A DNA stretch of 64,000 bases from Caballeronia sordidicola (GCF_002220365.1 NZ_MTHB01000234.1:101867-165866); one strand, 5' to 3'; counted from the stretch's first letter, positions 33,854-43,322 are shown. Program-made: numbers and translations. Notes: a model not told the origin generated them from the letters alone.

Positions 33854-35104
33854 ATGAACCATAGAGACGATGCTGCGGCACTCGACCGCGACGATCCGCT
33901 AGCCAGTTTGCGCGAGCAGTTCGCGCTGGGCTTCGACACCATCTATCTGGACGGCAACTCGCTTGGCGTCCCGCCCAAGGCCGCCGCCTCGCGCGCCGCC
34001 GCCGTCATCACCGGCGAGTGGGGCGACGGTTTGATCCGCTCGTGGAATACAGCGGGATGGTTCGCGTTGCCCAAGCGGCTTGGCAACAAGCTGGCTCCGT
34101 TGATTGGCGCGGCCGAGGACGAAGTGGTTGTCACCGACACCATTTCCAGCAACCTCTTCAAGATCCTGTCGGCGGCGCTGCGAGTAGCCGATGAGCGCGA
34201 CCCCAAGCGCCGTGTCATTGTCTCCGAACGCTCGAATTTCCCGACCGATCTCTACATTGCTCAAGGCCTGATCGAACAACTGGATCGCGGATATGAACTG
34301 CGTCTTGTGGATCATGCATCCGAGCTCGCCAGCGCTATCGGCGAGAACACGGCCATCGCCATGATCACGCACGTCAATTACCGCACGGGCGCCATGCACG
34401 ACATGGCCGCGTTGACCCGTGTGATCCATCGGGCGGGGGCGCTCGCGGTCTGGGATCTGGCACATTCAGCAGGAGCGGTCCCCGTCGATCTCAACGGCGC
34501 CGGTGCGGATTACGCCGTCGGCTGCACCTACAAGTACCTGAATGGCGGACCGGGTTCCCCCGCGTTCATCTGGGTGCCGAAGCGGCTGCAGAATGTTTTC
34601 TCACAACCGCTGTCCGGTTGGTGGGGCCATAAGAAGCCCTTTGAAATGAGCTCCGAGTATCGGCCCGATGATGGCATCGGCCGGTTCTTGTGCGGCACGC
34701 AACCTATTGTCTCGATGTCGATGATCGAATGCGGCCTCGACGTGTTCGGGCAAACCGATATGGCTGCATTGCGTCGGAAATCGCTGGCGCTGAGCGACTT
34801 GTTCATCGAACTGGTCGAGACACGCTGCAGCGAATTTCCGTTGCAGCTCGTGACGCCGCGAGCACATGCTGAACGCGGATCGCAGGCAAGCTTCGAACAT
34901 CCGCATGGATATGAGGTCATGCAGGCGCTGATCGCGCGCAACGTGATTGGCGACTACCGCGAGCCGCGCATCTTGCGCTTCGGCTTCACACCGCTTTACA
35001 CCCGCTATGTGGATGTATGGGACGCCGTTGAAACATTACGCGACGTGCTTGCGACCGAAGCATGGCGTGCACCCGAGTTCGCCGAACGTGGCGCCGTTAC
35101 CTGA
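33854..35104 (+). CDS. kynU: Kynureninase
   Basis: 416 residues, PLP fold type I. Hydrolyses kynurenine to anthranilate and alanine. The start region FDTIYLDGNSLGVPPK is diagnostic, the PLP lysine is in CTYKYLNGGPGSPAF, and WDLAHSAGAVPVDL carries the cofactor Asp. ATG 33854 gives the standard N-terminus although the ribosome site is weak. kynA follows after 19 bases, forming a tryptophan-degradation unit; kynB (kynurenine formamidase) is not in the window. Confidence 0.96.
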   Translation: MNHRDDAAALDRDDPLASLREQFALGFDTIYLDGNSLGVPPKAAASRAAAVITGEWGDGLIRSWNTAGWFALPKRLGNKLAPLIGAAEDEVVVTDTISSNLFKILSAALRVADERDPKRRVIVSERSNFPTDLYIAQGLIEQLDRGYELRLVDHASELASAIGENTAIAMITHVNYRTGAMHDMAALTRVIHRAGALAVWDLAHSAGAVPVDLNGAGADYAVGCTYKYLNGGPGSPAFIWVPKRLQNVFSQPLSGWWGHKKPFEMSSEYRPDDGIGRFLCGTQPIVSMSMIECGLDVFGQTDMAALRRKSLALSDLFIELVETRCSEFPLQLVTPRAHAERGSQASFEHPHGYEVMQALIARNVIGDYREPRILRFGFTPLYTRYVDVWDAVETLRDVLATEAWRAPEFAERGAVT

Positions 35105-35123
35105 CACAAGCGGAGAACGCGCG

Positions 35124-36023
35124 ATGACACAATCACATGAAAGCGAAGGCACGGGCGGCTGTCCCATGGGCTACGGGCCGGCCGGCAACGCTGAGCCGAA
35201 GCCCGAAGGCTGGCATGACGCGCAGCTCGACTTCTCCGGTTCGATGAGCTACGGCGACTATCTCTCGCTCGACACGCTCCTGTCAGCGCAGCACCCGCTC
35301 TCGCCTGACCACAACGAAATGCTGTTCATCGTGCAGCATCAGACGAGCGAGTTATGGATGAAGCTCGCGTTGTATGAGCTGCATGCGGCGCTCGCCGCCG
35401 TGCGTCGCGATGACCTGCCGCCCGCATTCAAGATGCTCGCGCGTGTTTCGCGCATACTCGATCAGCTGGTCCAGGCGTGGAGCGTTCTCGCGACCATGAC
35501 GCCGTCCGAATACACGGCAATGCGGCCTTATCTGGGAGCATCGTCCGGATTCCAGTCGCATCAGTACCGGCAGATCGAGTTCCTGCTAGGCAACAAGAAT
35601 GCGCAGATGCTCAAGCCGTATGCGCATCGTCCGAACGTGCTCGCCGAGGTCAAGGCGACGCTTGACACCCCCTCGTTCTACGATGAAGTCATCCGCCTGC
35701 TTGCGCGCCGCGGTTTCCCGGTCGCACCGCAAAGGCTGGAGCGCGACTGGAGTCAGCCGACCACGCACGACGCCAGCGTGGAAGCGGCGTGGCTTACGGT
35801 GTACCGCGAGCCGACGCAGCATTGGGAGCTCTACGAGATGGCGGAAGAGCTCGTCGATCTCGAAGATTCTTTCCGGCAATGGCGCTTTCGCCACGTCACC
35901 ACCGTTGAGCGGATTATCGGCTTCAAGCAAGGCACGGGCGGAACCAGCGGCGCGCTTTATTTGCGAAAGATGCTGGACGTCGTGCTGTTTCCTGAGTTAT
36001 GGCATGTCAGGACGCTGCTCTGA
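35124..36023 (+). CDS. kynA: Tryptophan 2,3-dioxygenase
   Basis: 299 residues, haem-dependent dioxygenase that opens the indole ring to N-formylkynurenine. Visible family segments: SYGDYLSLDTLLSAQHPLS, the substrate-binding HQTSELWMKL, and RFRHVTTVERIIGFKQGTGG with the proximal haem His. I chose ATG 35124 after CGGAGAA. The N-terminal 35 residues ahead of the SYGDYL block are low in conservation, as usual for the Burkholderia proteins. Confidence 0.96.
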   Translation: MTQSHESEGTGGCPMGYGPAGNAEPKPEGWHDAQLDFSGSMSYGDYLSLDTLLSAQHPLSPDHNEMLFIVQHQTSELWMKLALYELHAALAAVRRDDLPPAFKMLARVSRILDQLVQAWSVLATMTPSEYTAMRPYLGASSGFQSHQYRQIEFLLGNKNAQMLKPYAHRPNVLAEVKATLDTPSFYDEVIRLLARRGFPVAPQRLERDWSQPTTHDASVEAAWLTVYREPTQHWELYEMAEELVDLEDSFRQWRFRHVTTVERIIGFKQGTGGTSGALYLRKMLDVVLFPELWHVRTLL

Positions 36024-36147
36024 GCGTTCGATTGCATGGTTCAAATTGAGCCGGTCATACGCGCGGCCCCTTTAGAAACCTGAAGGTCGCGCGGGGTAAA
36101 ACAGACTCGCTCTGACAAGCCACGCACTTTGCCCGATAATAACCCGC

Positions 36148-36984
36148 ATGAAAATGCTCCCTACCCCCCGTCTCATGCGGCGTGCGTTTCTGGCGTTGCC
36201 CGCAGCCCTGCTGCTAGCGTCGTGCGCAACGCCCACCGCGCCGATATCACTCGATTCCGCCATTGCCGCGCCGTATCGTGGAGACAAGGCGCAGGCGCGC
36301 GACATGTACCGGCATCCGAAAGAGACACTGGAATTCTTCGGGCTCGCACCGAACCAGAGCGTGCTGGAAATCGCGCCGGGCGGCGGCTGGTACACGGACA
36401 TCCTCGGGCCTTATCTGCGGGCGCGCGGCACGCTTTACGAAGCGCAATATCTGCCGCCCCAAGGGGAGCTTCCTGCCGGAGAAGCAAAGAGCAATGCCGT
36501 GTTCGAGCGCAAGCTCGCTGCCGCGCCCGACACCTTCGGAACGGTTGTGGTCGGCACGTTGCAAGCGGGGCAGTTCGGCGGCTTGCCTGCAGGGCTGCAA
36601 GTTGATCGCGTGCTGACGTTCCGTAATATTCACAACTGGATAGAAGACGGTCAGGTCGATGCCAACCTGCGTGCGTTCTATTCGGTCCTGAAACCGGGCG
36701 GCGTGCTCGGTGTGGAAGAGCATCGCGCACTACCAGGCACATCGGTTCAGCAAATGATCGATACCGGCTACCTGACCGAAGCCTACGTGATCGAGCATGC
36801 GCAGGCAGCGGGATTCAAGCTTGCCGCGCGCAGCGAGATCAATAGCAATCCCCGCGATACGAAGGACTATCCGCACGGCGTGTGGTCCTTGCCGCCGACT
36901 TACCGCGGCGGCGATACTGACCGCGCGCGCTTCGCCGCCATTGGCGAATCGGACCGGATGACGCTGCGCTTCGTCAAGCCGTAG
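36148..36984 (+). CDS. Putative lipoprotein with class I SAM-methyltransferase fold
   Basis: 278 residues. N-terminal twin-Arg-like MRRAF and hydrophobic LALPAALLLASC give a lipobox with Cys near residue 27, so the protein is predicted to be exported and lipidated. The body is a Rossmann methyltransferase: motif I VLEIAPGGGWYTDIL, later VVGTLQAG and KPGGVLGVEEH. An exported SAM enzyme is odd because SAM is cytoplasmic; the family recurs in proteobacteria with unknown substrate. The stop lies in a 17-bp tandem repeat. Confidence 0.8.
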   Translation: MKMLPTPRLMRRAFLALPAALLLASCATPTAPISLDSAIAAPYRGDKAQARDMYRHPKETLEFFGLAPNQSVLEIAPGGGWYTDILGPYLRARGTLYEAQYLPPQGELPAGEAKSNAVFERKLAAAPDTFGTVVVGTLQAGQFGGLPAGLQVDRVLTFRNIHNWIEDGQVDANLRAFYSVLKPGGVLGVEEHRALPGTSVQQMIDTGYLTEAYVIEHAQAAGFKLAARSEINSNPRDTKDYPHGVWSLPPTYRGGDTDRARFAAIGESDRMTLRFVKP

Positions 36985-37018
36985 GTTTCGTCGAGCCGTA
37001 GGGTTCGTCGAGCCGTAC
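36970..37018. repeat. 17-bp tandem repeat covering a stop codon
   Basis: TTCGTCAAGCCGTAGGT, then TTCGTCGAGCCGTAGGG, then a 15-base third unit. The first unit codes for the last residues and the stop (36982-36984) of the methyltransferase-like gene. Confidence 0.85.
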
Positions 37019-37123
37019 AAGCAGGCCCGATTTAATTGCATGGTCACCACATCGATGTGGACCGAAGCTTGCGTGCTACCCGCGGCGCCCCCCTTCTTGA
37101 ACGTTCAAATCACAAGGTTATCC

Positions 37124-37735
37124 ATGATCGAAGTCCATCATCTAAACGAATCCCGGTCGCGACGCATTACGTGGCTGCTCGAAGAACTCGGACTCGACTA
37201 CACCGTCCACGCTTACCAACGCAATCCAAAGACGCGCCTGGCCCCGCCTGAACTTGAGAAGATTCATCCGCTGGGAAAGGCGCCCGTGATTCGGGATGGT
37301 GATGAAGTGATCTTCGAGTCCGGCGCTATCATTGAATATCTGGTGCGCAAATATGGAAACGGCCGGCTTGCACCCTCGTCGGACTCGCGTGACTACAATC
37401 GTTATTTGCAGTTTCTGCACTACGCGGAAGGTTCGGCCATGCTGCCGCTCATGCTCAAGCTCTACACGAGCCGGCTTGGCGATGGCGCTGCACCGCTGCA
37501 GCCGCGCATTGAAAGTGAAATGCAAAGGCACCTCGGCTTTCTGAACAGCGAGCTCGCAGGACGAGACTATTTCATTGGCAACGAACTGACCGGCGCCGAC
37601 GTTCAACTGTCGTTCGCCGTCCAGATGGCCGTGAAGTTCTGCGGCGAAGAAGCGTACCCCAACCTCACGGCGTTTGTCCGGCGTATTGAAGCGCGTGACG
37701 CGTATCGGCGGGCGATCGAAAAGTCGGGAGAGTAA
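37124..37735 (+). CDS. Glutathione S-transferase family protein
   Basis: 203 residues: thioredoxin-like N-domain with SRSRRITWLLEELGL (the catalytic Ser region, as in beta/theta-type GSTs), GKAPVIRDGD (cis-Pro) and the glutathione-binding ESGAIIEYL, then the helical C-domain. ATG 37124 follows AAGG; the earlier in-frame start adds unrelated residues. Stand-alone detoxification gene, convergent with a LysR gene. Confidence 0.93.
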   Translation: MIEVHHLNESRSRRITWLLEELGLDYTVHAYQRNPKTRLAPPELEKIHPLGKAPVIRDGDEVIFESGAIIEYLVRKYGNGRLAPSSDSRDYNRYLQFLHYAEGSAMLPLMLKLYTSRLGDGAAPLQPRIESEMQRHLGFLNSELAGRDYFIGNELTGADVQLSFAVQMAVKFCGEEAYPNLTAFVRRIEARDAYRRAIEKSGE

Positions 37736-37743
37736 GCGACTTC

Positions 37744-37791
37744 GTGCGTCGTTGGCAGGGGCATGGAACGCTTGCTCAGCCAACGACGCAC
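37744..37791. repeat. Long inverted repeat between convergent GST and LysR genes
   Basis: GTGCGTCGTTGGC (37744-37756) and its exact complement (37779-37791), 22 bases apart. Probably a two-way terminator stem, although no T-run is present. Confidence 0.6.
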
Positions 37792-37850
37792 GCTCATCAA
37801 AACCCGACTGGCCGGTCCCAGCGCCGAAGGAAACCATTGCACGCAGTTTC

Positions 37851-38765
37851 TTAGCGGCTGCGACCAGCAGCGGCACTCGGGAACCCCTCGGCCACGGCAT
37901 CGCCAAACACACTGGCTGCACTCTTTAAATTCCCTAACTGAACAGCGTGAATCAGCCAGATATCGAGACTTAATGAAAAGTCTTTCACGTCAACGACGGA
38001 TAGTTCGGCATACGAATCACTTCGGCGAAGCACGCTCCGCGGCACCAGCCCCAAACCAAGCCCTGCAGCAATCAACTTCAGTTGCATCTCGGTGCCGTGC
38101 GTATCCACGCTCAACCTCAGTTCGCGCCCCGCCGCTTGCATCGCCCGCTCCAGCGCGGCACGGTAACCGCAACCCAGCGGGTTGAGGATCCAATCCTGCT
38201 CCGCAAGCGCCTTGATGGTCGAGCGCCGCTCAACCACTGGCCGCCGTTTGCTCTGGACCACCAGCACCTCGAGCGTCGTGATAAACCGGCCCGCCACATT
38301 GGCCGGCAGCGTGCTGGGGGATGGCAGCAGCAACGTTGCTGCGTCCAGCTTCCCAAGGCTGACCTGCTGCAGCAACCCCGTGCTCCATTCCGTATGCGAC
38401 TGAACCTCCAGCGCCGGGAACGCCGCTTTCAGACGCATTACCGCGTCGAATAAAACGATCTCCGCTACCACCTGCGAAAGGCCCAGCCGAAACGTTCCGC
38501 TCGGCACCGCCTCTTCCCGGGGAATCTCAAGCAGTTGATTCACGCTGCGCATCAGCGGAACCGCTTGTTCGTAGATCCGGCGTGCAAGCGCGGTTGCTTG
38601 AGGAGGCTTACTGTTGCGGTCCAGAAGTTCCGCGCCAAGGACCGCTTCAAGATGCTGAATCCGCCGCGATATAGCCGATTGGGTCAAGGACAATACGTCC
38701 GCCGCCCGCGTCAATGAATTGTGGTCGAGCACCGCAACCAGGGTTTTAAGGTCTTCGAATAACAT
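37851..38765 (-). CDS. LysR family transcriptional regulator
   Basis: 304 residues. N-terminal winged HTH (LTRAADVLSLTQSAISRRIQHLEAVLG, about residues 18-44) and a C-terminal effector-binding domain. Divergent from the tautomerase gene at 38951 with a 185-bp gap, the classic arrangement in which a LysR protein controls its neighbour. Effector unknown. Confidence 0.92.
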   Translation of the reverse strand: MLFEDLKTLVAVLDHNSLTRAADVLSLTQSAISRRIQHLEAVLGAELLDRNSKPPQATALARRIYEQAVPLMRSVNQLLEIPREEAVPSGTFRLGLSQVVAEIVLFDAVMRLKAAFPALEVQSHTEWSTGLLQQVSLGKLDAATLLLPSPSTLPANVAGRFITTLEVLVVQSKRRPVVERRSTIKALAEQDWILNPLGCGYRAALERAMQAAGRELRLSVDTHGTEMQLKLIAAGLGLGLVPRSVLRRSDSYAELSVVDVKDFSLSLDIWLIHAVQLGNLKSAASVFGDAVAEGFPSAAAGRSR

Positions 38766-38950
38766 GCCTGGCTCTCATGATTAAGATGAAAACTATGCGC
38801 TTGATGCAAGTTTCTACCTAGTCTAATCTTCAATGGCAAACCGTGCGACTGAGATGTCTTTTAATTCAGTGCGCAAATTCTCGCCGCGGCAGCACGCTGC
38901 TTATGTCGTGGCCAGCGTTCCCATTCCCCACTTAAGCCTGAGGTCAAACC

Positions 38951-39340
38951 ATGCCACTCGTTCGAATCAATCTCGCGCAAACTGCATCGCCGGAAGTCGT
39001 TCAAGCAATCAGCAACGTCGTGTACGACGCGATGATCGACGTAGTCAAAGTGCCCGAGCACGACAAGTTTCAGATCATCACGCGCCATGCGCCTGACGAA
39101 TTGATCTACCCGGCAGAGGGATACCTGGGCGTGACCTACACGCCGGGGATCGTATTTATCCAGGTGACGTGGAACACCGGCCGCACGATTGAGATGAAGA
39201 AAGCGTTTTATCGCGCGGTGGCGGACGGCATACACGCGAAGACGGGCGTACGAAAGGAAGATGTCTGGATCAACCTGGTCGAGACGAATCGCGAAGACTG
39301 GTCCTTCGGCAATGGCGACATGCACTACGCGCCGAAGTAG
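38951..39340 (+). CDS. Tautomerase family protein
   Basis: 129 residues, tautomerase/MIF superfamily. Mature Pro1 (MPLVRINL) is the catalytic base after Met removal. It is about twice the size of 4-oxalocrotonate tautomerase, matching the two beta-alpha-beta unit type (malonate semialdehyde decarboxylase or cis-CaaD-like); the second half holds KTGVRKEDVWINLVET. GAGGT precedes ATG. Likely controlled by the divergent LysR protein; role in degrading a keto/enol acid is inference. Confidence 0.9.
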   Translation: MPLVRINLAQTASPEVVQAISNVVYDAMIDVVKVPEHDKFQIITRHAPDELIYPAEGYLGVTYTPGIVFIQVTWNTGRTIEMKKAFYRAVADGIHAKTGVRKEDVWINLVETNREDWSFGNGDMHYAPK

Positions 39341-39409
39341 TCTCCATGCACACGTTCTGAGGCACCGCCGTTCGCGCAACTACGCGACCGGCGGCCAGAC
39401 GAAGAGGCG

Positions 39410-40138
39410 CTAATGCGCACGCCTGTGATTCAAAGCGATGAACACGCCCATCAGCGTGACAAACGCCAGCACGAGCAAGGTCGCGTTGAGCAGCACATGC
39501 GGATAGCCAAGTTCACCGACATCAATGAACGGATAGGGATAAAAGTCCGACGTGCTGCCGCGCCAAAGCGTGATGCACAGATAACCTAGCGGATAGATCA
39601 GCCACAGCACGCATTGCCGCAGAGTCAGGTGAAAACGCGGCACAAACAGCACCCAGTAGATTGCCGACAATAGCGGAACGATCGTGTGCAGGCATTCGTT
39701 GAGCACCGCCCGGTATCCCGAAGGCGTCCACAAGTGACGCAGCAACAAGTTATAAGCCAGTCCCACAAACACGATGTACACCACGACCGCCGTCACCACC
39801 GGCGGCTGGCGAAAAAATCTCCCGAGCGGCGACCGGCCAAGCGCGGCGACAAACGAAAAACAAAGGGCAACCGCAAATACGGTCAGGTTCGTCAGATAGC
39901 TGCTAAGGCGTTCAAACCCATCGAATACGCTTAAGCCCCTGGCCAGCATTCGGTGGACCGTGATATCGGTTTGCGCGGCGAGCGCCAGCCACGCTATTGT
40001 CGCGATGCACGCGGCCAGCAATAGCGATGCGGTGCCGGGCGTATGCAAGGGCAACGCGTGCTCTGCCCCCACCTGTGGCGGGCTTTGCGTCAGCCGGCGG
40101 GTCCGGCTTTCAGGCTGCGTGGGAATCGGCTTGGACAT
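39410..40138 (-). CDS. Pr6Pr family membrane protein
   Basis: 242 residues with six predicted membrane helices and the family features SYLTNLTVFAV, RHLWTPSG, LHTIVPLLSAIYWVLFVP, WLIYPLGY and YPYPFIDV. Pr6Pr is related to the FAR-17a/AIG1 family, of unknown function in bacteria. Monocistronic, Pro-rich cytoplasmic N-terminus. No link to neighbours seen. Confidence 0.88.
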   Translation of the reverse strand: MSKPIPTQPESRTRRLTQSPPQVGAEHALPLHTPGTASLLLAACIATIAWLALAAQTDITVHRMLARGLSVFDGFERLSSYLTNLTVFAVALCFSFVAALGRSPLGRFFRQPPVVTAVVVYIVFVGLAYNLLLRHLWTPSGYRAVLNECLHTIVPLLSAIYWVLFVPRFHLTLRQCVLWLIYPLGYLCITLWRGSTSDFYPYPFIDVGELGYPHVLLNATLLVLAFVTLMGVFIALNHRRAH

Positions 40139-40226
40139 GCTGCGATTTTATACGCGGCAGGTCAGAGCTGCAGCGCGCAGTTCTGCCGAGGCCGGCGATT
40201 AGCCGGAGCAGCACGTGCAATCAAGC

Positions 40227-40478
40227 TCAGGATATCTTGAAGATGTTTTGCGCGCCGCGTACGTACAGCCCTTCGGCTTTCAGGAGAATGCGTTCGCGGT
40301 ACAGATCGAAGGCGGCGAGCACGGCGGATTCACCCGACCCCATTTGCGGATTGAAACTCGAGAGGGCCGCATCGTCTATCTGGAATGCGATCTCGCGCGA
40401 ACCGTCATACCCCCAAAAGCACACACAGTGCCGGGAGTCGTCATAGGAACGGCTTGGGTTCGGGAAATTGAGTTTCAT
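40227..40478 (-). CDS. DUF1488 domain-containing protein
   Basis: 83 residues. MKLNFPNPSRSYDDSR, then CVCFWGYDGSREIAFQID, is the DUF1488 pattern (a short cytosolic protein, function unknown, common in Burkholderia). I start at ATG 40478 after AGGA, dropping the upstream in-frame extension. The plus-strand frame over the same bases is a shadow. Confidence 0.82.
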   Translation of the reverse strand: MKLNFPNPSRSYDDSRHCVCFWGYDGSREIAFQIDDAALSSFNPQMGSGESAVLAAFDLYRERILLKAEGLYVRGAQNIFKIS

Positions 40479-40727
40479 ACGCCATCCTAGTCCTATTAGT
40501 GTGGCGCGCGCGACGGTGTTATTCATAGTAATTACCCTGACTTAGCACGCTTCGTGTCTTGAACCCACACCCTGACTGTACGGCTTTTGTAATGAATTCA
40601 GCGCCGCGACGCTCTCACCTCGTGCTCCGTGGTTCAAGTAGACTCTGGTGCCACGCAATCGATCGAACCCTCGGGGCCTTGCTGCAAGGCGCGTCGTTGG
40701 CTCTACCTGAAATACGCTCACCGCCTC

Positions 40728-42149
40728 GTGAAACCTGCCAACTTCCGCATCACCGCCGCCGTTGTAGCCAGCGCGCTTTTTATGCAAAACATGGACGGTA
40801 CGATTGTCGCGACGGCGCTGCCCGCCATGGCGCGCGATCTCGGCGTCGACCCGGTCCATCTGAGCGGCGCCATTACCGCTTATCTGGTGGCGCTGACGGT
40901 ATTCATTCCGGCTAGCGGATGGGTGGCCGACCGCTTCGGTGCGAAGCGCGTCTTCATGTGGGCAATTGCAACCTTCACGCTGGCCTCGCTCGCGTGCGCA
41001 GCGGCCGCAAACCTCCCGCAGCTCATTGCTGCGCGCATCGTGCAGGGTATCGGCGGGGCCATGATGGTGCCGGTCGGACGTCTGATCCTTTTCCGTGGCG
41101 TCAAACGCGAAGAGTTGTTGCAGGCCACCACCTGGCTCACCATGCCGGCTCTCATCGGCCCCTTGATGGGTCCGCCACTAGGGGGTTTCCTCACCGATAC
41201 CCTCTCATGGCGCAGCATCTTCTGGGTCAACGTGCCTGTCGGCATAGTGGGTTTGCTGCTGACGTGGCGCTTGCTGCCGGCCGCGCCTCCCGAACATCAT
41301 GCGCCGCCCGACGTGCGCGGAATGATGTTGATAGGCGGGTCACTGACGCTGTTCATGATCGGCATTGAATGCGCCGGACGTGGGGTCCTGTCGCCGTTTG
41401 CGTCGCCCGCATGCGTCGCTGCAGGCGTACTGATGTTCTGGCTGGCCGTCAGGCACTGCCGCCGCGTGGACAATCCGGCTGTCGATTTCTCGCTGCTCGC
41501 CATTCCGACCTTTCATGCGGCGACTATTGCGGGGAGTTTGTTCCGTGCCGGTGCCGGCGCACTGCCGTTTCTCGTGCCGCTGACGTTGCAAACCGGCTTC
41601 GGCTATAGCGCCTCCGCTAGTGGCCTCGTCACGTTCGCCAGCGCGCTAGGATCATTTTGCATGCGGCCCATGACATCGCTTGCACTAAGGCGCTTTTCCG
41701 TCCGGACCGTCTTGTGCGCAGGCAGTGTTTCGTTTGCCGCAGTGCTCGTGGCGTGCTCATTCATGTCGCAGAACTGGCCCGCGGGCGCCATCTTCTTGTT
41801 GCTGCTTGTAGGCGGATTGTCGCGCTCGCTTAGCTTCGCCACCATGGGCGCGCTCGCTTTTGCCGACGTGCCCAAGACCAAGCTTGCTGCCGCCACCTCA
41901 TTCCAGGGGACCGCTCAGCAATTGATGAAGGCGGTCGGTGTGACGGTCGCGGCGGGGACCATTCAAGTCACCATGATCGTGGCCCCCGGCGCGCATGCCG
42001 AACGGTGGCAGTTGGCCTCGGCTTTTATTGTTACCGCACTGGTCGTTATCACTTCCTATCCGATGTTCATGCGGATGCCCGCCGAAGCAGGGGCCGGCAT
42101 TTCTGCTTCGCGAGGGTCCACACGCGCTCGCGCGGGCGAGGCGAAGTGA
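40728..42149 (+). CDS. DHA2-type MFS transporter (HsrA-like)
   Basis: 473 residues from GTG 40728, about 13-14 membrane segments. ALFMQNMDGTIVATALPAMA opens TM1; GWVADRFGAKRVFM is motif A; RIVQGIGGAMMVPVGRLILFR is motif B; GPLMGPPLGGFL is motif C. Efflux of drugs or metabolites by proton antiport is expected. The start is uncertain: the frame is open from 40629, but the added residues do not resemble a TM1 lead-in, and no ribosome site is obvious at either place. No adaptor gene is adjacent. The stop begins a 12-bp repeat. Confidence 0.88.
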   Translation: MKPANFRITAAVVASALFMQNMDGTIVATALPAMARDLGVDPVHLSGAITAYLVALTVFIPASGWVADRFGAKRVFMWAIATFTLASLACAAAANLPQLIAARIVQGIGGAMMVPVGRLILFRGVKREELLQATTWLTMPALIGPLMGPPLGGFLTDTLSWRSIFWVNVPVGIVGLLLTWRLLPAAPPEHHAPPDVRGMMLIGGSLTLFMIGIECAGRGVLSPFASPACVAAGVLMFWLAVRHCRRVDNPAVDFSLLAIPTFHAATIAGSLFRAGAGALPFLVPLTLQTGFGYSASASGLVTFASALGSFCMRPMTSLALRRFSVRTVLCAGSVSFAAVLVACSFMSQNWPAGAIFLLLLVGGLSRSLSFATMGALAFADVPKTKLAAATSFQGTAQQLMKAVGVTVAAGTIQVTMIVAPGAHAERWQLASAFIVTALVVITSYPMFMRMPAEAGAGISASRGSTRARAGEAK

Positions 42150-42177
42150 CGCCTCGAGTGACGCCTCCAGTGACGCT
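42145..42177. repeat. 12-bp tandem repeat covering the MFS stop codon
   Basis: AGTGACGCCTCG, AGTGACGCCTCC and AGTGACGCT in tandem; the MFS stop TGA (42147-42149) is in the first unit and each unit carries a further in-frame TGA. Confidence 0.85.
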
Positions 42178-42179
42178 AT

Positions 42180-43301
42180 TTACGCGCCGATCAACACGCC
42201 GGTCCTGAACGGGACCGCGCCCGTTACACGGCCCATCGGTGCGCCCGCGATCACAAAGCGAATCGCCCGACGCATATAAAAAACGCCGTCGTTCTTCGTA
42301 GTGAGCGTGGTCACTTCGTCCGTGATCGGATCGACGATATCGAAGACCGGGTCACCCGCTTTCAGATGTGCCCCAACCTGTGCGCGATACACCACCACGC
42401 CGCTTGCCGGTGCAATGAACTGCTCGCTGCCGGCCAGCGGTGTCGCGGGATGATTGAGCGGCGGCAGTTCGCGCGCCTTGCCTTCGATCACACCCCGATA
42501 CATCAGGTAATCGACAATCGCGTCCGCGTCCTGTTCTGCGAGTTCATAGGACACGTCGCGTTGGCCGCGATGCTCGATTGTCAGTGCAACGTTCGGCGCG
42601 GCGAGCGGCGTGCCCTCGCCCAGAAGCGCACGAACGTCGTTCCATAGTTGCGTATGAACCTCGTCGAATGACTGGCCGCCCGAGTCCGCCGCCAGCAAGA
42701 CACCGCTCGCGCCCAGATAACGCGCAAGCGGCTCGACCGCCGGCCAGCTCGCTGGGCTCGTGTACAGGTGCATGGTGGCTTCAAGCGAACAATGCAGGTC
42801 GAGGATCACGTCGGCATCGGCTGCCATGATCAGCATCTCGCGCCGCAAGGACTCGAACTCATTCTTCGGCTTGACGTCAGCGAGCATGTCGCATACCGCT
42901 CGCCGCAATAAACGCGTGTTGCTGTCGGCGTCCTGCGTCCACTGGCTACCAATGCGCTCGACCAAAGCAGCGGCAGCAGGCAGCGGAAAGCTGCGATTGA
43001 AGTTGTGGCCGCTATTCAACTCGAAGCGTCCAAGGAACTGACCGAGTACATGCTGCGAAAGTCCGATCGGGTTTGCGACCGGCACCAGGATCACCTCGCC
43101 GCGAATGCGTCCCGCCTTTTCCAGTTCGATCAGCCGTTGCTTCAGGCGCCATGCGGTCAGCATTGCGGGTATTTCGTCCGCGTGCAGTGACGCCTGCACA
43201 TAGATCTTCTCGCCCGTACCCGGTGTGCCGAAGTGAAAGCTGACGAACTCGCGGCGCGTGCCAATGGATGTGGAAACCAGCGGCGTGCTTTGGATGTGCA
43301 T
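42180..43301 (-). CDS. Succinylglutamate desuccinylase/aspartoacylase family protein
   Basis: 373 residues, Zn carboxypeptidase-like fold. Metal ligands in QASLHADEIPA (His and Glu) and DLHCSLEATMHLYTS (His); the C-terminal part (VVYRAQVGAHLKAGDPVFDI) is the usual beta-domain. Removes acyl groups from N-acyl amino acids. Next to it on the same strand, 21 bases upstream, is an amino-acid ABC binding protein, so both probably serve uptake and deacylation of an amino acid derivative. Confidence 0.9.
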   Translation of the reverse strand: MHIQSTPLVSTSIGTRREFVSFHFGTPGTGEKIYVQASLHADEIPAMLTAWRLKQRLIELEKAGRIRGEVILVPVANPIGLSQHVLGQFLGRFELNSGHNFNRSFPLPAAAALVERIGSQWTQDADSNTRLLRRAVCDMLADVKPKNEFESLRREMLIMAADADVILDLHCSLEATMHLYTSPASWPAVEPLARYLGASGVLLAADSGGQSFDEVHTQLWNDVRALLGEGTPLAAPNVALTIEHRGQRDVSYELAEQDADAIVDYLMYRGVIEGKARELPPLNHPATPLAGSEQFIAPASGVVVYRAQVGAHLKAGDPVFDIVDPITDEVTTLTTKNDGVFYMRRAIRFVIAGAPMGRVTGAVPFRTGVLIGA

Positions 43302-43322
43302 CGAATACTCCTGAAAATCCTG

